Below, one piece after another: positions 40,123-50,966 of a DNA stretch of 64,000 nt. The stretch's first letter is position 1; the number at the start of each line of letters is the position of its first letter. The notes below the pieces were generated by a model, which had not been told where the DNA came from, made no database searches, and worked only from the letters and a program-made list of their open reading frames with translations. The position numbers and the translations under genes were made by a program. The stretch comes from Candidatus Aminicenantota bacterium. Lineage in GTDB: Bacteria > Acidobacteriota > Aminicenantia > Aminicenantales > Aminicenantaceae. The DNA is taken from NCBI GenBank assembly GCA_011773465.1, contig WVXO01000039.1, positions 10,898 through 74,897 of the forward strand. The letters run 5' to 3'.

Positions 40123-40481
40123 CTTGATTAAGCTACTACTATCAAAAAAATTTTGCTTTGTCAATTTAAAAATATATCTAAGAGTTTCTCCTGATTTAAT
40201 CTCATTTTAGCTCAATAAACTCTGAATAATTTGACAATTTTTGCCAATCTAATTCGAGGATAAAATTCATATTCAAGATTCACTCTCACCTGTCTACTGC
40301 CTCTTTAATATAGCAGCTAAAATCGAGTCCTGTCATTTACATATCGTTGCAGAGATGGAGTATAGCGTCAATCACCAGATTGGAGGATTTCAAAGGGTGA
40401 ATTTTAGGGTAATTCCATCACCCTAAGGGGTTAAGGCTCTCATCTCTCCAGAGGAGCCAATTTTTCGAATGGAAAATGTGG

Positions 40482-40504
40482 AAAATGGGGCCTGGCCCCA
40501 TTTT
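40482..40504. repeat. Perfect 23-nt palindrome AAAATGGGGCCTGGCCCCATTTT
   Basis: Identical to 50763-50785. Confidence 0.85.
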
Positions 40505-40526
40505 TTATGCAGGCAGGCTTCTTGTG

Positions 40527-40553
40527 TAGAGGCTTGATTCATCAAACCCGCTT
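40527..40553 (+). repeat. Hybrid REP-like unit (C-type left arm, T-type right arm)
   Basis: GTAGAGGCTTGATTCATCAAACCCGC. Confidence 0.75.
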
Positions 40554-40771
40554 TTGGAATACAGAGCAATCTTATATGCCGGATAATATGTCTTAGCGTG
40601 TAATCTGAGGGAACATCTTTATTTTCGCTGGAGGGAATATCCTCATTTTACTTTGATAATAGAATAGGGTTAAAATATTAGAAAAGCTAGTAAATAATCC
40701 AAAAGGAAGGAGGTATCAAGCCTCAAAGGTTTTATCTTTTAGGCTTAAAATCCCCCTGCCAGGAGAAATAG

Positions 40772-41503
40772 ATGAAAGAATGGAATTTTCTTAAATTGAT
40801 ATTTGCTATCACAATAATTTTTTCTGCCGCTTTTTTCTCCTTCTGCGAAGACGATGAGTCATATGCCAGGAAGAGAGAACAGATGGTTCGAACACAGCTT
40901 AAGACACGAGATATAACTGATAAACAGGTCTTGGAAGTCATGGGGAAAGTTCCCCGTCATCTGTTTGTTAGCCCCCTCTTGCGCCAGCAGGCTTACAGGG
41001 ATTCCCCTTTGCCTATTGATGAGGGCCAGACTATTTCCCAGCCTTACATAGTAGCTTTGATGACCCAACACCTTAAATTGAAGGAGGGAGAGAAGGTTTT
41101 GGAAATCGGCACTGGCTCTGGCTACCAGGCTGCTGTGCTTGCCCACCTGACAGATAAAGTATATTCGATCGAAATAAGAGAAAACTTGGCGAAAAAAGCA
41201 GCTGAAACGCTGCGCACGCTTGATTACAATCAGGTGCAAGTCAAATGGAGTGATGGTTATTTTGGATGGGAAGAGCATGCTCCTTTCGATGCAATTATCG
41301 TTACCTGCGCAGCCAATCATGTCCCGCCCCCTCTTCTCAAGCAGCTAAAAGAAGGGGGGAGGCTTATCATCCCCCTGGGAAGCACTCTCTATTTTCAGAC
41401 TCTCACTCTTATTACCAAAAAGAAGGGGAAGCCAAAAGTGAAGCAAATTTTAGGTGTCACTTTTGTTCCGATGACTGGAGAAATCCAGAAAAAAAAGGGC
41501 TAG
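40772..41503 (+). CDS. pcm: Protein-L-isoaspartate O-methyltransferase with N-terminal signal
   Basis: [50 protein letters not shown]. Confidence 0.94.
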   Translation: MKEWNFLKLIFAITIIFSAAFFSFCEDDESYARKREQMVRTQLKTRDITDKQVLEVMGKVPRHLFVSPLLRQQAYRDSPLPIDEGQTISQPYIVALMTQHLKLKEGEKVLEIGTGSGYQAAVLAHLTDKVYSIEIRENLAKKAAETLRTLDYNQVQVKWSDGYFGWEEHAPFDAIIVTCAANHVPPPLLKQLKEGGRLIIPLGSTLYFQTLTLITKKKGKPKVKQILGVTFVPMTGEIQKKKG

Positions 41504-43873
41504 TAAATAGCCTCCGGCTGCCAGGATTAAGACGAGATTATATCCTCCCCAGAAGGCAACGATCAGGGCGAAAATCGAATTTATAACAGAAGAGAAGGCA
41601 TTGGTCGCCCAGGCCCAGGGGATAATTCTTTTCTCGCCTTGATCCAGCAGCCGAATTCCTGTAGGGAAAGGAAATCCCATTAAGAAACCGAGGGGGAAGA
41701 TTACTAAAAACGTCAGGATTATTTTTGCTGCCAGGCTGAAGCCTATTAGGCTTTCATAAAGGAAGGGAAGAAGAAAAAGATAGAGAACGATAAGGCTCGC
41801 GCAGAGAAGAAGGCTTCGCTTAAGATTCCTTTTTAAGTTTTGGCCGAGGATCCTTTTAGAAAAGAAGCTACCCAGTCCGGATGAGAAGAGCAGAGAAAAA
41901 ATTATGATAGATACTGAATAAAGAGGGTGCCCTAAGAAAAGTATGAATTTTTGTATAAATGTTATTTCCAGAAACATAAACGCCATTCCGATCAGACTAA
42001 AATAGCAGAAAATTCTCGAAGAAAAACCTCTGATTTTGTTTTTTGCTTTTCGGAAGGCAAAAATGGGCAAGAGTATCAGGAAAAAAGCTATAATGATGGA
42101 CTGTACGAAGAGAAGGGGGACTAAGAATTCTCCTTGGAGAAAAGGAAGCCATTTTTTTCCCATTGCTTTGTAGGTTGCCTTCAGTTTGTTTAACTTGAAA
42201 AAGTTAAAGAAAAAAGGGCGGTTGTCTGTTACGGGCTTTATCTGGAAGATGTAATTTTTGTAAAGCTTTGCTCTATCTTCAGGAGAAAGAAGCTTAAGGA
42301 AGAGATTATAGTAAAGGGGCTTCTCGAGCTCGTTATGGATATTGACTTCGTCAATTTGTATTCCCGGATAATAGACAAGGTCAAAAAGACGCTTATCCGC
42401 AAAATCTTTTAACTTCTGGATGTCCAGCCCGGAGAAGGGAGTTTTTTTAATAAAAATGCTTATGGTTCCCCAGCTTCTGACGGCCATGATATGAGAAGCA
42501 GGATTCGTTCCGCTCCTTTCCAGAGCATCAATCCAGGTGGCCAATATTCTTCCCTCCTGCCTGGGAGGAGGAAGCAAATAGAGACTAATACTGACAAGCC
42601 CATCTGGAGACAATCGGTTTAAAATATGGGCAAAGGAGTCGGTTGTATAAAGGTAGTTTTCACTAAATCCATAAAGGCCTGTTCCCGTAGCGCCAAAAAC
42701 ATCGGTTAAGGAAAAGACGATTAAGTCGTAGGTGCCTTTCTCCTGTTTTAAAGCAGCTCGACTATAGGCAGAAACAACTTGAACGTTTTTCTTATGGTAG
42801 AGGCCTGAGGAAAATTGGGCAAGTTCCTGGCGAAGAAGCTTCACAATCAGAGGATTACTCTCGATTACTTTGGTTTGAGAAGCATTGAAATATACAGAAG
42901 AGAGAACGTCCAGTCCTCCTTTTGGTTCAATGATGAGGGTGCGCTGACTTTCGGTTAGAGAGTAGGCAAAGGATGAGGGAAGATAAGATAGGAATTCAAG
43001 CCGTGGTTCTTCAGAATCTCTTGTGCGGGTGATGGCGGAAAGCTCCTCTCCGTCTGTGGAAAGTCCAACCTGAGGCGGGAACTCTTTCTCGTATAAGAGG
43101 CTCAGCCCTGGCGCATATCTTATGGCGGGCGACTCTAGAATATCAACCCGAGAGATAGAATTCCATCTTGTGAGGAGATGCTTTGCCTGGGGATATTTTA
43201 GGGCTACGGGGAGAGCTTTGTAAGGCGAGATTCTAAAGCTCAGCCAGGAAGGAGAACTCAAGAAGAGAACAATTTCTGCAGCCATAAAACAGAGAAGGAG
43301 AAACCTAAAAATAAATCGGTGCCCCCAACTAAAAAGGAATGAGGCAAAAAGAGCTAAAAAGGAACATAAGACGATAACTCCTCTGTCTCCCTTGGGGAGA
43401 AAGACAAAGAGAGCTATCAGCGTGCCCGCTCCTGCACCGAAAAGGTCTGAAAAATAAATCCTGTTCACAAGCTTTGGAACTCTGGAGATGGCGAAAGATA
43501 CTGTCAGGCCGGCGAAAAAAAACGGAATACAGAGAAGGAAGTAATAAAGAAAGATAAAAAATATCTGGTTTTTATCCCATGAAATTCTAATGAAGTCAAA
43601 GGGAACAGAGTTGCACAGCAGAAAGCTCAGAAGAATGGTCAGAGAATAGATAAAAGAGCTGTAGGATAGAAAAGTGTCCCGGTCTAAAGAGCTGAAAGAT
43701 TTGAAAAGGGTTAAAAAAGAGCCGCTTGCTCCATATCCCATAAAAGCTATGCTGACCACCCAAAAGGCAAAATGGTAATGCTGGGAGACAGAAAAATATC
43801 GGGTAAGAGATATCTCCAGACATAGTGTTGCCGAGGATATCAGGAATATAGCCGCCAGTGAGCGACTTTTCAT
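41450..43873 (-). CDS. Polytopic membrane protein, spermidine synthase-like
   Basis: Multiple N- and C-terminal TM segments around a soluble methyltransferase-like core ([74 protein letters not shown]). Likely ATG at 43873. Confidence 0.75.
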   Translation of the reverse strand: MKSRSLAAIFLISSATLCLEISLTRYFSVSQHYHFAFWVVSIAFMGYGASGSFLTLFKSFSSLDRDTFLSYSSFIYSLTILLSFLLCNSVPFDFIRISWDKNQIFFIFLYYFLLCIPFFFAGLTVSFAISRVPKLVNRIYFSDLFGAGAGTLIALFVFLPKGDRGVIVLCSFLALFASFLFSWGHRFIFRFLLLCFMAAEIVLFLSSPSWLSFRISPYKALPVALKYPQAKHLLTRWNSISRVDILESPAIRYAPGLSLLYEKEFPPQVGLSTDGEELSAITRTRDSEEPRLEFLSYLPSSFAYSLTESQRTLIIEPKGGLDVLSSVYFNASQTKVIESNPLIVKLLRQELAQFSSGLYHKKNVQVVSAYSRAALKQEKGTYDLIVFSLTDVFGATGTGLYGFSENYLYTTDSFAHILNRLSPDGLVSISLYLLPPPRQEGRILATWIDALERSGTNPASHIMAVRSWGTISIFIKKTPFSGLDIQKLKDFADKRLFDLVYYPGIQIDEVNIHNELEKPLYYNLFLKLLSPEDRAKLYKNYIFQIKPVTDNRPFFFNFFKLNKLKATYKAMGKKWLPFLQGEFLVPLLFVQSIIIAFFLILLPIFAFRKAKNKIRGFSSRIFCYFSLIGMAFMFLEITFIQKFILFLGHPLYSVSIIIFSLLFSSGLGSFFSKRILGQNLKRNLKRSLLLCASLIVLYLFLLPFLYESLIGFSLAAKIILTFLVIFPLGFLMGFPFPTGIRLLDQGEKRIIPWAWATNAFSSVINSIFALIVAFWGGYNLVLILAAGGYLLALFFLDFSSHRNKSDT

Positions 43874-43928
43874 TTCTGTCACATTGAATAAGTTAAAAAA
43901 GATTCTGGCGGCTGTCAATCTCAATTTT

Positions 43929-44011
43929 GGGGTCAGGTCTTGCTTTCTGCTTTTATTCATACTGAACTTGCACGTAATTTTTGATACAGGCAAAAAGCAA
44001 GATTTGACCCC
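43929..44011. repeat. Imperfect inverted repeat GGGGTCAGGTCTTGCTTT ... AAAAGCAAGATTTGACCCC
   Basis: Arms around 43929-43946 and 43993-44011 in a divergent intergenic region. Confidence 0.75.
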
Positions 44012-44074
44012 ACCGTAACGCTATTGCCCCATTGCATTTGGTTGGTTCTTGTGTTAATTTTGAAAAAAGCAGAC

Positions 44075-45475
44075 ATGATCAAATTCGGGACTTCAGGATG
44101 GCGAGCTATAATGGGAGAGGAGTTCACCTTTCAAAATGTCAGACTGGTTGTGCAAGCAGTTGCAAATTACCTCAAGAAGAAATTTCCTGGAAAACGGATA
44201 GCAGTTGTTGTTAATTATGATACCCGATTTCTATCAGAGAGGTTCGCCTTTGAAGCGGCAAAAGTTCTCTCCCACAACAATATTCATGTTTTTTTGACAG
44301 ATAGGGATGCACCCTCACAGGCCCAAGCTTACCAGATCATAAATAGAAAAGCCCAAGGAGGCATCAATTTCACAGCTTCCTTTAATCCTCCTGAATACAA
44401 CGGCCTCAAATTCAACACAGAGACCGGTGCTCCTGCCCTTCCAGAAGAAACAGATAAAATAGAAGAAGAAATAAGACTTTTGCAGAAAGGATATTCTTTC
44501 TGTCCCTTTTATCCTAAAACTGAGTTTATAGAAAAGATTGACCTTCAGGCAGATTATCTGAGCTACATCCAGAAGAAGATTGATTTCGATCTCATACGGA
44601 AGTCAAAGATCAAGATAGCAGTTGATATGCTTTATGGGACAAGCCGGGAGTATCTAGATGAAATTCTGGAAGAGAACGAAATTCCTGTCGAGGAAATCCA
44701 TGCCTATATCGACCCCTATTTTGGAGGGATTACGCCTTCATGTTCAGAGGAAAACCTTGGAGAACTGAAGAAACTTGTCAAGGCTAAAAAATGTAATTTT
44801 GGAATTGCTACCGATGCAGATGGTGATCGTTTTGGAGTCGTTGATGAGAGAGGAAATTTTGTCATTCAAAACCTGATTCTCTCTTTATTGCTGGATTACC
44901 TTGTCTCAAATAAGAAATGGAGGGGAGGAGTGGCTCGGTCCGTGGCTACAACTCATCTTATTGACCGTATCGCCAGAAAATACGATCTTCCTCTTTATAA
45001 AACTCCTGTTGGATTCAAATTCCTGGCCGAGCTCTTTCTGCAGAAAAAAATTATTTTTGGGGGCGAAGAGAGTGCTTGTATAGCTATAAAGGATCATCTT
45101 CCAGAAAAAGATGGGATTTTCGCTGGACTGCTGGTTGCAGAAATGATAGCTGAGTTGGGGAAAACCCTCTCAGAGCAGATAAATGATTTGTTCCGGAAAT
45201 ATGGGAAAAGAGTAGGAACGCAGAAGAATGTTCCTTTAAATGCGACAAAGGAGAAGAAGATGAAGAAGCTAATAAAGAATCCTCCAGCCCGCCTGGATAC
45301 CAGAAAGGTTCTCAACATCGAAACCATAGACGGGCTGAAGCTAGATTTAGTCGATGATGACTGGTTTCTTCTCAGATACTCCGGGACAGAACCTCTTATT
45401 AGATGCTATGCTGAGTCTGGATCAAAGAAAGAAGTGGAGAAGCTCATGGGATTTGGTTTGGAGATGATTTCCTGA
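44075..45475 (+). CDS. Phosphoglucomutase/phosphomannomutase family
   Basis: MIKFGTSGWRAIMGEEFTFQNV, TASFNPPEYNGLKF, ATDADGDRFGVVDE, LRYSGTEPLIRCYAE. Confidence 0.94.
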   Translation: MIKFGTSGWRAIMGEEFTFQNVRLVVQAVANYLKKKFPGKRIAVVVNYDTRFLSERFAFEAAKVLSHNNIHVFLTDRDAPSQAQAYQIINRKAQGGINFTASFNPPEYNGLKFNTETGAPALPEETDKIEEEIRLLQKGYSFCPFYPKTEFIEKIDLQADYLSYIQKKIDFDLIRKSKIKIAVDMLYGTSREYLDEILEENEIPVEEIHAYIDPYFGGITPSCSEENLGELKKLVKAKKCNFGIATDADGDRFGVVDERGNFVIQNLILSLLLDYLVSNKKWRGGVARSVATTHLIDRIARKYDLPLYKTPVGFKFLAELFLQKKIIFGGEESACIAIKDHLPEKDGIFAGLLVAEMIAELGKTLSEQINDLFRKYGKRVGTQKNVPLNATKEKKMKKLIKNPPARLDTRKVLNIETIDGLKLDLVDDDWFLLRYSGTEPLIRCYAESGSKKEVEKLMGFGLEMIS

Positions 45476-45783
45476 TGAAGAAAAAAGAGAAAGGTGGCAT
45501 ATCCTTTAGGAGAAGGCTGTTAATCGCGGGATTGGTCTTTTTCTTTTTGGTGTTGCTCCTTGCCTCTTTTTTTGGCAAGAAAGGATTGATTGAAATATAT
45601 CGAGCTCAGAAAGAGTACAAAGCTCTGCTTCAAGAGATAGAGCGCCTTGAGATAGAAAAAGAAAGATTGGTGAAGGAGATAGAGGAGTTGAAGAAGAATC
45701 CAAAAGCAGTGGAGAAGAAAGCTCGAGAAAAGCTCTGGCTGGTAAAGCCGGATGAAGTCATTATAATTAAAAAAGAAAAGTAA
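45475..45783 (+). CDS. FtsB/DivIC-type septum formation initiator
   Basis: TM then coiled coil, KNPKAVEKKAREKLWLVKPDEVIII. Confidence 0.82.
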   Translation: MKKKEKGGISFRRRLLIAGLVFFFLVLLLASFFGKKGLIEIYRAQKEYKALLQEIERLEIEKERLVKEIEELKKNPKAVEKKAREKLWLVKPDEVIIIKKEK

Positions 45784-45807
45784 ATCAGTTTTCGTATCAT
45801 TCAGAGC

Positions 45808-48756
45808 ATGCCCCGATCAACCCAGAAGGAAAGTCTGCATCATTTACTAGAAGACCTGAACCCTGTCCAAAAGGAGGCAGTGACCTATGGTTCGGGCCCT
45901 CTTCTTATTATTGCTGGGGCTGGAACAGGAAAAACAAAAGTTATAACCCAGCGCATCGCTTATCTCATCGCTTCCAAGTTAGCCAAACCTGAAGAAATCC
46001 TGGCTGTAACCTTTACCGAAAAAGCAGCCAACGAAATGGAAGAGAGAGTTGATCTCTTGATTCCTTATAGCTACTCTTTCGTTGAAATTAGTACTTTTAA
46101 TTCCTTCGGGGAAAGAGTCCTGAGGAACTACGGGATGGAGCTGGGGTATTCTCCGGATTTCAAGCTTCTCGATGATGTCGAGCAGGCTATTTTTTTTAGA
46201 GAGCACCTGTTCGAGTTTCCTTTAGACTACTATCGTCCCCTGAGTTTCCCTACAAAGCACATCCAAGAACTCTTGAATACAATTAAAAGATTAAAACAGG
46301 AAGATATAAAACCAGAGGAGTATCTGGAATATTCTCAAAAGCTCAGCGCAGAAGCTTCGGATGACGGGGAAAAAGAGATCGCCTTAAAACATCTGGAAAT
46401 AGCTAAAGTTTATCATAAGTACCAGGAATTGCTAAAGGAGGAAGGAAAGATTGATTTTGAAGACCAGGTTCTTTTGGTGGTAGAGCTTTTTCGAAAGCGC
46501 CCTTCCTTACTCGAAGAGTTCCAGGATAAATACAAGTACATTCTTGTTGATGAATTCCAGGATACAAACTACATCCAGTTCGTGCTGCTTAAGCTCCTGG
46601 CAGCAAAAAGCAAGAACCTGACTGTATGCGGAGACGATGACCAAAGCATATTCCGCTTTAGAGGTGCATCTTTAAGCAATATCTATAATTTTCGAAAAGT
46701 TTACCCTAGATACAGGAAGGTCATTTTAAACAAGAATTACCGCTCGACCCAATCCATCCTTGATTCTGCCCAACAACTGATCAAGCAGAATAATCCGGAC
46801 CGGTTAGAATTCAAAGAAAAAATTAATAAAGCCCTTGAGGCCTCAAGGAAAAGCAGAGGAAAGAGTATCCGCATGCTTCAGTTTGATACAGTTTCCCATG
46901 AGGTAGATAAAGTCGCAGAAATGATTTTGGAAAAGACTAAACAGGGGTATAAGTATGGTGATATTGCTATTCTGGTCAGACGAAATGCAGATGCAGATCC
47001 TTTCCTTAGGGCCTTAAACATGAAGGAGATTCCCTTTAGATTTTCTGGAAGCAGGGGATTGTATTCTCAGGACGAGGTGAAAATCCTTATTTCATTCATA
47101 AGATCATTGACTGATTTTGAAGACAGCAAGAGCCTTTTTTATCTTGCCCTTTCCGATGTATATAAGACAGATCCTTACGATTTGACCAAAATTTCTAATT
47201 ATGCTCACAAAAAGAATTTTCCTCTGCATGAAGTTTTCAAGAGGATTTCTGGAAGAAAGAGTCCGGTAGAGATTTCGGATTCAACTGCGGCAAAGATCAA
47301 GAGAATTTTCGAGGATCTGCTCTATTTTGTCCAACTGGGAAGCGCTCAGAATGCGGGAAGGGTTATCTATTCTTTTCTCGAAAAGACGGGTTATCTAAAA
47401 TCTCTTGTTGAGGAAAGGAGCCTACAGGCAGAGTTAAGAATAAAGAATATCCGTATTTTCTTTGATAAGGTAAAAAATTTCTCCGAGTTAACAGAAGATG
47501 ACTCTGTCTATTCTTTTGCTCGGCATCTGGATATCCTTCAGCAAGTAGGAGATAACCCTGCCACTGCAGAGGCGGAATTGGAGGAAGATGCTGTGAGCGT
47601 TCTCACAGTCCATAAAGCTAAAGGATTGGAATTCCCTGTCGTTTTTATGGTCAGTCTGATCGGCGACCGGTTTCCTGGCAGAGAGAGAAGAGAGAAAATC
47701 CCTGTCCCCGATGAGGTTCTTAAGGATAAAGTTCCAAAAGGAGATGATTATGGTCAAGAGCAGAAGGAAAAGATTTATCTTCAGGAGGAAAGGCGGCTGT
47801 TTTATGTGGGGATGACAAGAGCCAAAGACCTCCTCTATTTGACCTGGGCTAGAGATTACGGCTTGAAGCGCTTGAAAAAGGTAAGTCCGTTTGTCCTCGA
47901 AGCTTTTGATCTTCCCCGGATGCCTGATGATATCCTCCAGACTTCAGCCATCGAAGAAATAAAAAGGTATTCCAAGTCACCTCCCCAGCCTAAATTCATC
48001 CAGGAAGCCAAAGTCAAAGGAGTTCTAACCCTAAGTTATTTTCAGGTGGATGATTACGTAACCTGCCCCTTGAAGTACAGATACAGGCACATCATGCGAA
48101 TTCCTGTCCTCCCCCATCACAACTTGGTTTTTGGCCGAGTCCTCCACAACACTATCCATTTTTATTTAAGAAAAAGGTTAGAAGGAACGAAATTAAACCA
48201 AAAGGAGCTTCTAAGAGAATACGACAAACGCTGGATAAACGAAGGATTTCTCAGTCGAGAACATGAAGAAACGAGGAAGCGAGCAGGCGCGAAGGCGCTT
48301 CGTTTATTTTATCGCCGGGAAGAAGACTCAAAGCAACTTCCTCACTTCCTCGAAAAAAACTTCAAATGGCAGCTAAACGACGTTAAATTCATCGGCCGCT
48401 GGGATAGGATTGATTATACGGATTATGGAGCGGTCATCGTTGATTTTAAGGCAACAGAAGTCAAAGACCAGAAAGAGGCTGATAAAAAAGCCAGAAATAG
48501 CCTTCAAATGAATTTGTACGCGCTTTCTTTTGTCAAGACACAAGATATTCCGCTTCTCGCGATAAGGCTCCATTTTCTGGGATCGGATATTGTTGGCCAC
48601 GCCCAGAAGAAAGAAACAGAGATGGAGAAAGCTGCGGAGAAAATAAAAGAGGCAGAAGTGGGCATTCGGGCCCAGAATTATGAAGCTAAGCCTGATTGGC
48701 ATAACTGCAACTTTTGTGATTTCAGGACAATCTGCCCTTCATCATATGCCTACTGA
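45808..48756 (+). CDS. UvrD/Rep-type superfamily 1 helicase with C-terminal PD-(D/E)XK (Fe-S-type) nuclease
   Basis: LLIIAGAGTGKTKVITQRIAYLI, VDEFQDTNYIQF; C-terminal YVTCPLKYRYRH...VIVDFKATE...CNFCDFRTICP. Confidence 0.9.
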   Translation: MPRSTQKESLHHLLEDLNPVQKEAVTYGSGPLLIIAGAGTGKTKVITQRIAYLIASKLAKPEEILAVTFTEKAANEMEERVDLLIPYSYSFVEISTFNSFGERVLRNYGMELGYSPDFKLLDDVEQAIFFREHLFEFPLDYYRPLSFPTKHIQELLNTIKRLKQEDIKPEEYLEYSQKLSAEASDDGEKEIALKHLEIAKVYHKYQELLKEEGKIDFEDQVLLVVELFRKRPSLLEEFQDKYKYILVDEFQDTNYIQFVLLKLLAAKSKNLTVCGDDDQSIFRFRGASLSNIYNFRKVYPRYRKVILNKNYRSTQSILDSAQQLIKQNNPDRLEFKEKINKALEASRKSRGKSIRMLQFDTVSHEVDKVAEMILEKTKQGYKYGDIAILVRRNADADPFLRALNMKEIPFRFSGSRGLYSQDEVKILISFIRSLTDFEDSKSLFYLALSDVYKTDPYDLTKISNYAHKKNFPLHEVFKRISGRKSPVEISDSTAAKIKRIFEDLLYFVQLGSAQNAGRVIYSFLEKTGYLKSLVEERSLQAELRIKNIRIFFDKVKNFSELTEDDSVYSFARHLDILQQVGDNPATAEAELEEDAVSVLTVHKAKGLEFPVVFMVSLIGDRFPGRERREKIPVPDEVLKDKVPKGDDYGQEQKEKIYLQEERRLFYVGMTRAKDLLYLTWARDYGLKRLKKVSPFVLEAFDLPRMPDDILQTSAIEEIKRYSKSPPQPKFIQEAKVKGVLTLSYFQVDDYVTCPLKYRYRHIMRIPVLPHHNLVFGRVLHNTIHFYLRKRLEGTKLNQKELLREYDKRWINEGFLSREHEETRKRAGAKALRLFYRREEDSKQLPHFLEKNFKWQLNDVKFIGRWDRIDYTDYGAVIVDFKATEVKDQKEADKKARNSLQMNLYALSFVKTQDIPLLAIRLHFLGSDIVGHAQKKETEMEKAAEKIKEAEVGIRAQNYEAKPDWHNCNFCDFRTICPSSYAY

Positions 48757-48760
48757 TTCT

Positions 48761-48888
48761 GTAGGGGCTTGATTTATTGTAGGGGTATGATTCATCAAAC
48801 CCACCTTATAATGACTTGTATAGTCTTAAACAATCATACTCCTGCTTATTTTTAAAAATGTGCGTTTGATAATTCAAACACCTAAAGA
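48761..48888. repeat. REP-like cluster 3' of the UvrD-type gene: half-unit fused to a full unit, plus a reverse copy
   Basis: GTAGGGGCTTGATTTATT|GTAGGGGTATGATTCATCAAACCCACC; GTGCGTTTGATAATTCAAACACCTAA. Confidence 0.82.
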
Positions 48889-48917
48889 ATATTAATAAAA
48901 AAATATTACTGTTATGT

Positions 48918-50630
48918 TTATTCCGGGGCAAACCAGAAGGGCATTATGGCTAAGGTTTTTTCTTTATTCAGCAGCATAAATGCAGAAAACATTTTTTCTA
49001 ATCTAGGATTGAGACCGAGTTCTATCTCTAGCGCTCTTCTTCCGAAAAAGGCATCAAAGAATGAGATTTTTCTGGGCCTGACTACGAGTCTAACTTCTTC
49101 ATCGATTGGAATGCCGGCGAGTTCTTTTGCCAGTTCAAGCGCGCGAGATAATCCTCCGAGCTCATCTACCAGGCCACGTTCTTTTGCCTGAGTTCCTGTC
49201 CAGACCCTGCCTTTCCCAATTTTGTCGACCTCTTCTTTTGATAAGGTTCGTCCTTCTGCGACTTTTATTAGGAATTTATCATAAACCCACAGAATCTCTT
49301 TTTTAAGGAAGTCTCTTTCTTCTCTGGTAAGCTTTTTATAAGTAGAAAATAAATCTGCCCTTTTCCCGAAGGTGAGTTTCTCTGAAGTTATTCCCAATTT
49401 TTCATAAAGCTTTATAAGGTTAAATTTTCCAGAGATGACTCCTATAGACCCGGTGAGGGTTTGGGGCTGGGCTACAATTTTGTGGGCGGCCATGGAAACC
49501 CAGTATCCTCCTGAACCAGCTACATCGGACATGGATACAACAAACGGCTTTTGCTTTTTGGTTAAAGCTACTTCTCTCCAGATAACATCAGAAGCCACAG
49601 GCGAGCCCCCTGGGCTGTCCACTCGAAAGACAACTGCTGCAATGGACTTATCTTTCCGGGCCTTCCTAATCCAGCGGGCCGTGGTAGAGCTTCCCATTGA
49701 TTGATAGAAGCCTTCTCCGGTATGGATAGTTCCCATTCCGTAGATAAGGGCAATTTTTTTCCCTCTGTTCAAGCCCAGAGATGACGGATCGATTCTTAAG
49801 TACTGCCCATGTGTGATTTTGCTCAGTTTTTTATCATTTTCTTTGAGAAGATCCTCGAATTCGTCCTCAAAAAGAAGATCGTCCACCAATCCTGCTTCCA
49901 ACGCTCTCTCTCCCTGATAGAAACCATGATCAATCAGTGCTTTTATTTCCTCTTCGCTTTTTTCCCTGGCTTCAGCAAGCGCTTTTATGTAGTGAGAATA
50001 GAGATCTTCGTAAAGGGATCTCATCATCCTTTTGTGAGCTGGTGTGAATCTGTCTTCTGTAAACATGTTATAAGCTGTCTTGTACTCCTCAACATGTTCA
50101 ATTTCAGCTTCAATGCCCAGTTTATCCAGGGAATTCTTGAAGAAGGGAACATAGCCGCCGATTCCGTTTATGACAAACAGACCCAGAGGATGGAGGACAA
50201 TTCGATCGCAGGCTGTGGCGAGGTAATATTGTTTGTCGAATTCTAAGGACTCATCTATGTAGGCAAAAGCCTTTTTCCCAGATTTTCTAAAATCCAGGAT
50301 AGATTCTCTGATTTCGTTTGTTTTTGCCCAGTCGCACTGGATGTAGCCCAGGCGAAGAACAATGGCCTTGATTCGGTTGTCTGCCTTTGCTTTTTTGATG
50401 TTCATCCAGATATCGTGCAGCGATAGAGGGGGGGCTTGTCCAAACATACCTGCCCAAAAGTCTCGTGGCGCCTGCTCCTGAATCTCCCCTGATAGTCTGA
50501 TTTCCAGATAAGAACGGGCCTTTACGGCAGGAGGTCTTCCAAACTCTAAATAGATGAAAGAAAAAATAGCTGCCAGGAACAAAAAGACAAATATCAAAAT
50601 TATGATCAGCACATATTTTCCTCTTTTCAT
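48918..50630 (-). CDS. sppA: Signal peptide peptidase SppA (long form)
   Basis: VFRVDSPGGSPVASDVIWREV, VSMSDVAGSGGYWVSMAAHKIVAQPQTLTGSIGVISGKFN. Confidence 0.93.
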   Translation of the reverse strand: MKRGKYVLIIILIFVFLFLAAIFSFIYLEFGRPPAVKARSYLEIRLSGEIQEQAPRDFWAGMFGQAPPLSLHDIWMNIKKAKADNRIKAIVLRLGYIQCDWAKTNEIRESILDFRKSGKKAFAYIDESLEFDKQYYLATACDRIVLHPLGLFVINGIGGYVPFFKNSLDKLGIEAEIEHVEEYKTAYNMFTEDRFTPAHKRMMRSLYEDLYSHYIKALAEAREKSEEEIKALIDHGFYQGERALEAGLVDDLLFEDEFEDLLKENDKKLSKITHGQYLRIDPSSLGLNRGKKIALIYGMGTIHTGEGFYQSMGSSTTARWIRKARKDKSIAAVVFRVDSPGGSPVASDVIWREVALTKKQKPFVVSMSDVAGSGGYWVSMAAHKIVAQPQTLTGSIGVISGKFNLIKLYEKLGITSEKLTFGKRADLFSTYKKLTREERDFLKKEILWVYDKFLIKVAEGRTLSKEEVDKIGKGRVWTGTQAKERGLVDELGGLSRALELAKELAGIPIDEEVRLVVRPRKISFFDAFFGRRALEIELGLNPRLEKMFSAFMLLNKEKTLAIMPFWFAPE

Positions 50631-50762
50631 ATTTTCCTCCTTAATAAGTGACTGAACATTTGCAAATAGAATATATCAGAAATTGGGTCATGATTGGAAG
50701 CATTTCTAGAAAAAGAGAAATCGAGCCAGCCCCCATTTTACTACTTGTGGGCAGATTATCAG

Positions 50763-50785
50763 AAAATGGGGCCTGGCCCCATTTT
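50763..50785. repeat. Perfect 23-nt palindrome, second copy
   Basis: AAAATGGGGCCTGGCCCCATTTT. Confidence 0.85.
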
Positions 50786-50966
50786 CAAAGCCTCTTCTAA
50801 TAACGGAAGGGGAAATGCTTGTGTTATAATTTAAATATAGAATTTTTCGGAGAGATTGAGTATATTAAAAAACTTAAAGAAAGTCATTGTCTGAAAATTC
50901 TAACTGAGGCTCATCTGGTTATATCATGTAACCTTGGTAAGATAGTTATCTTAAAAGGATAGTGTC

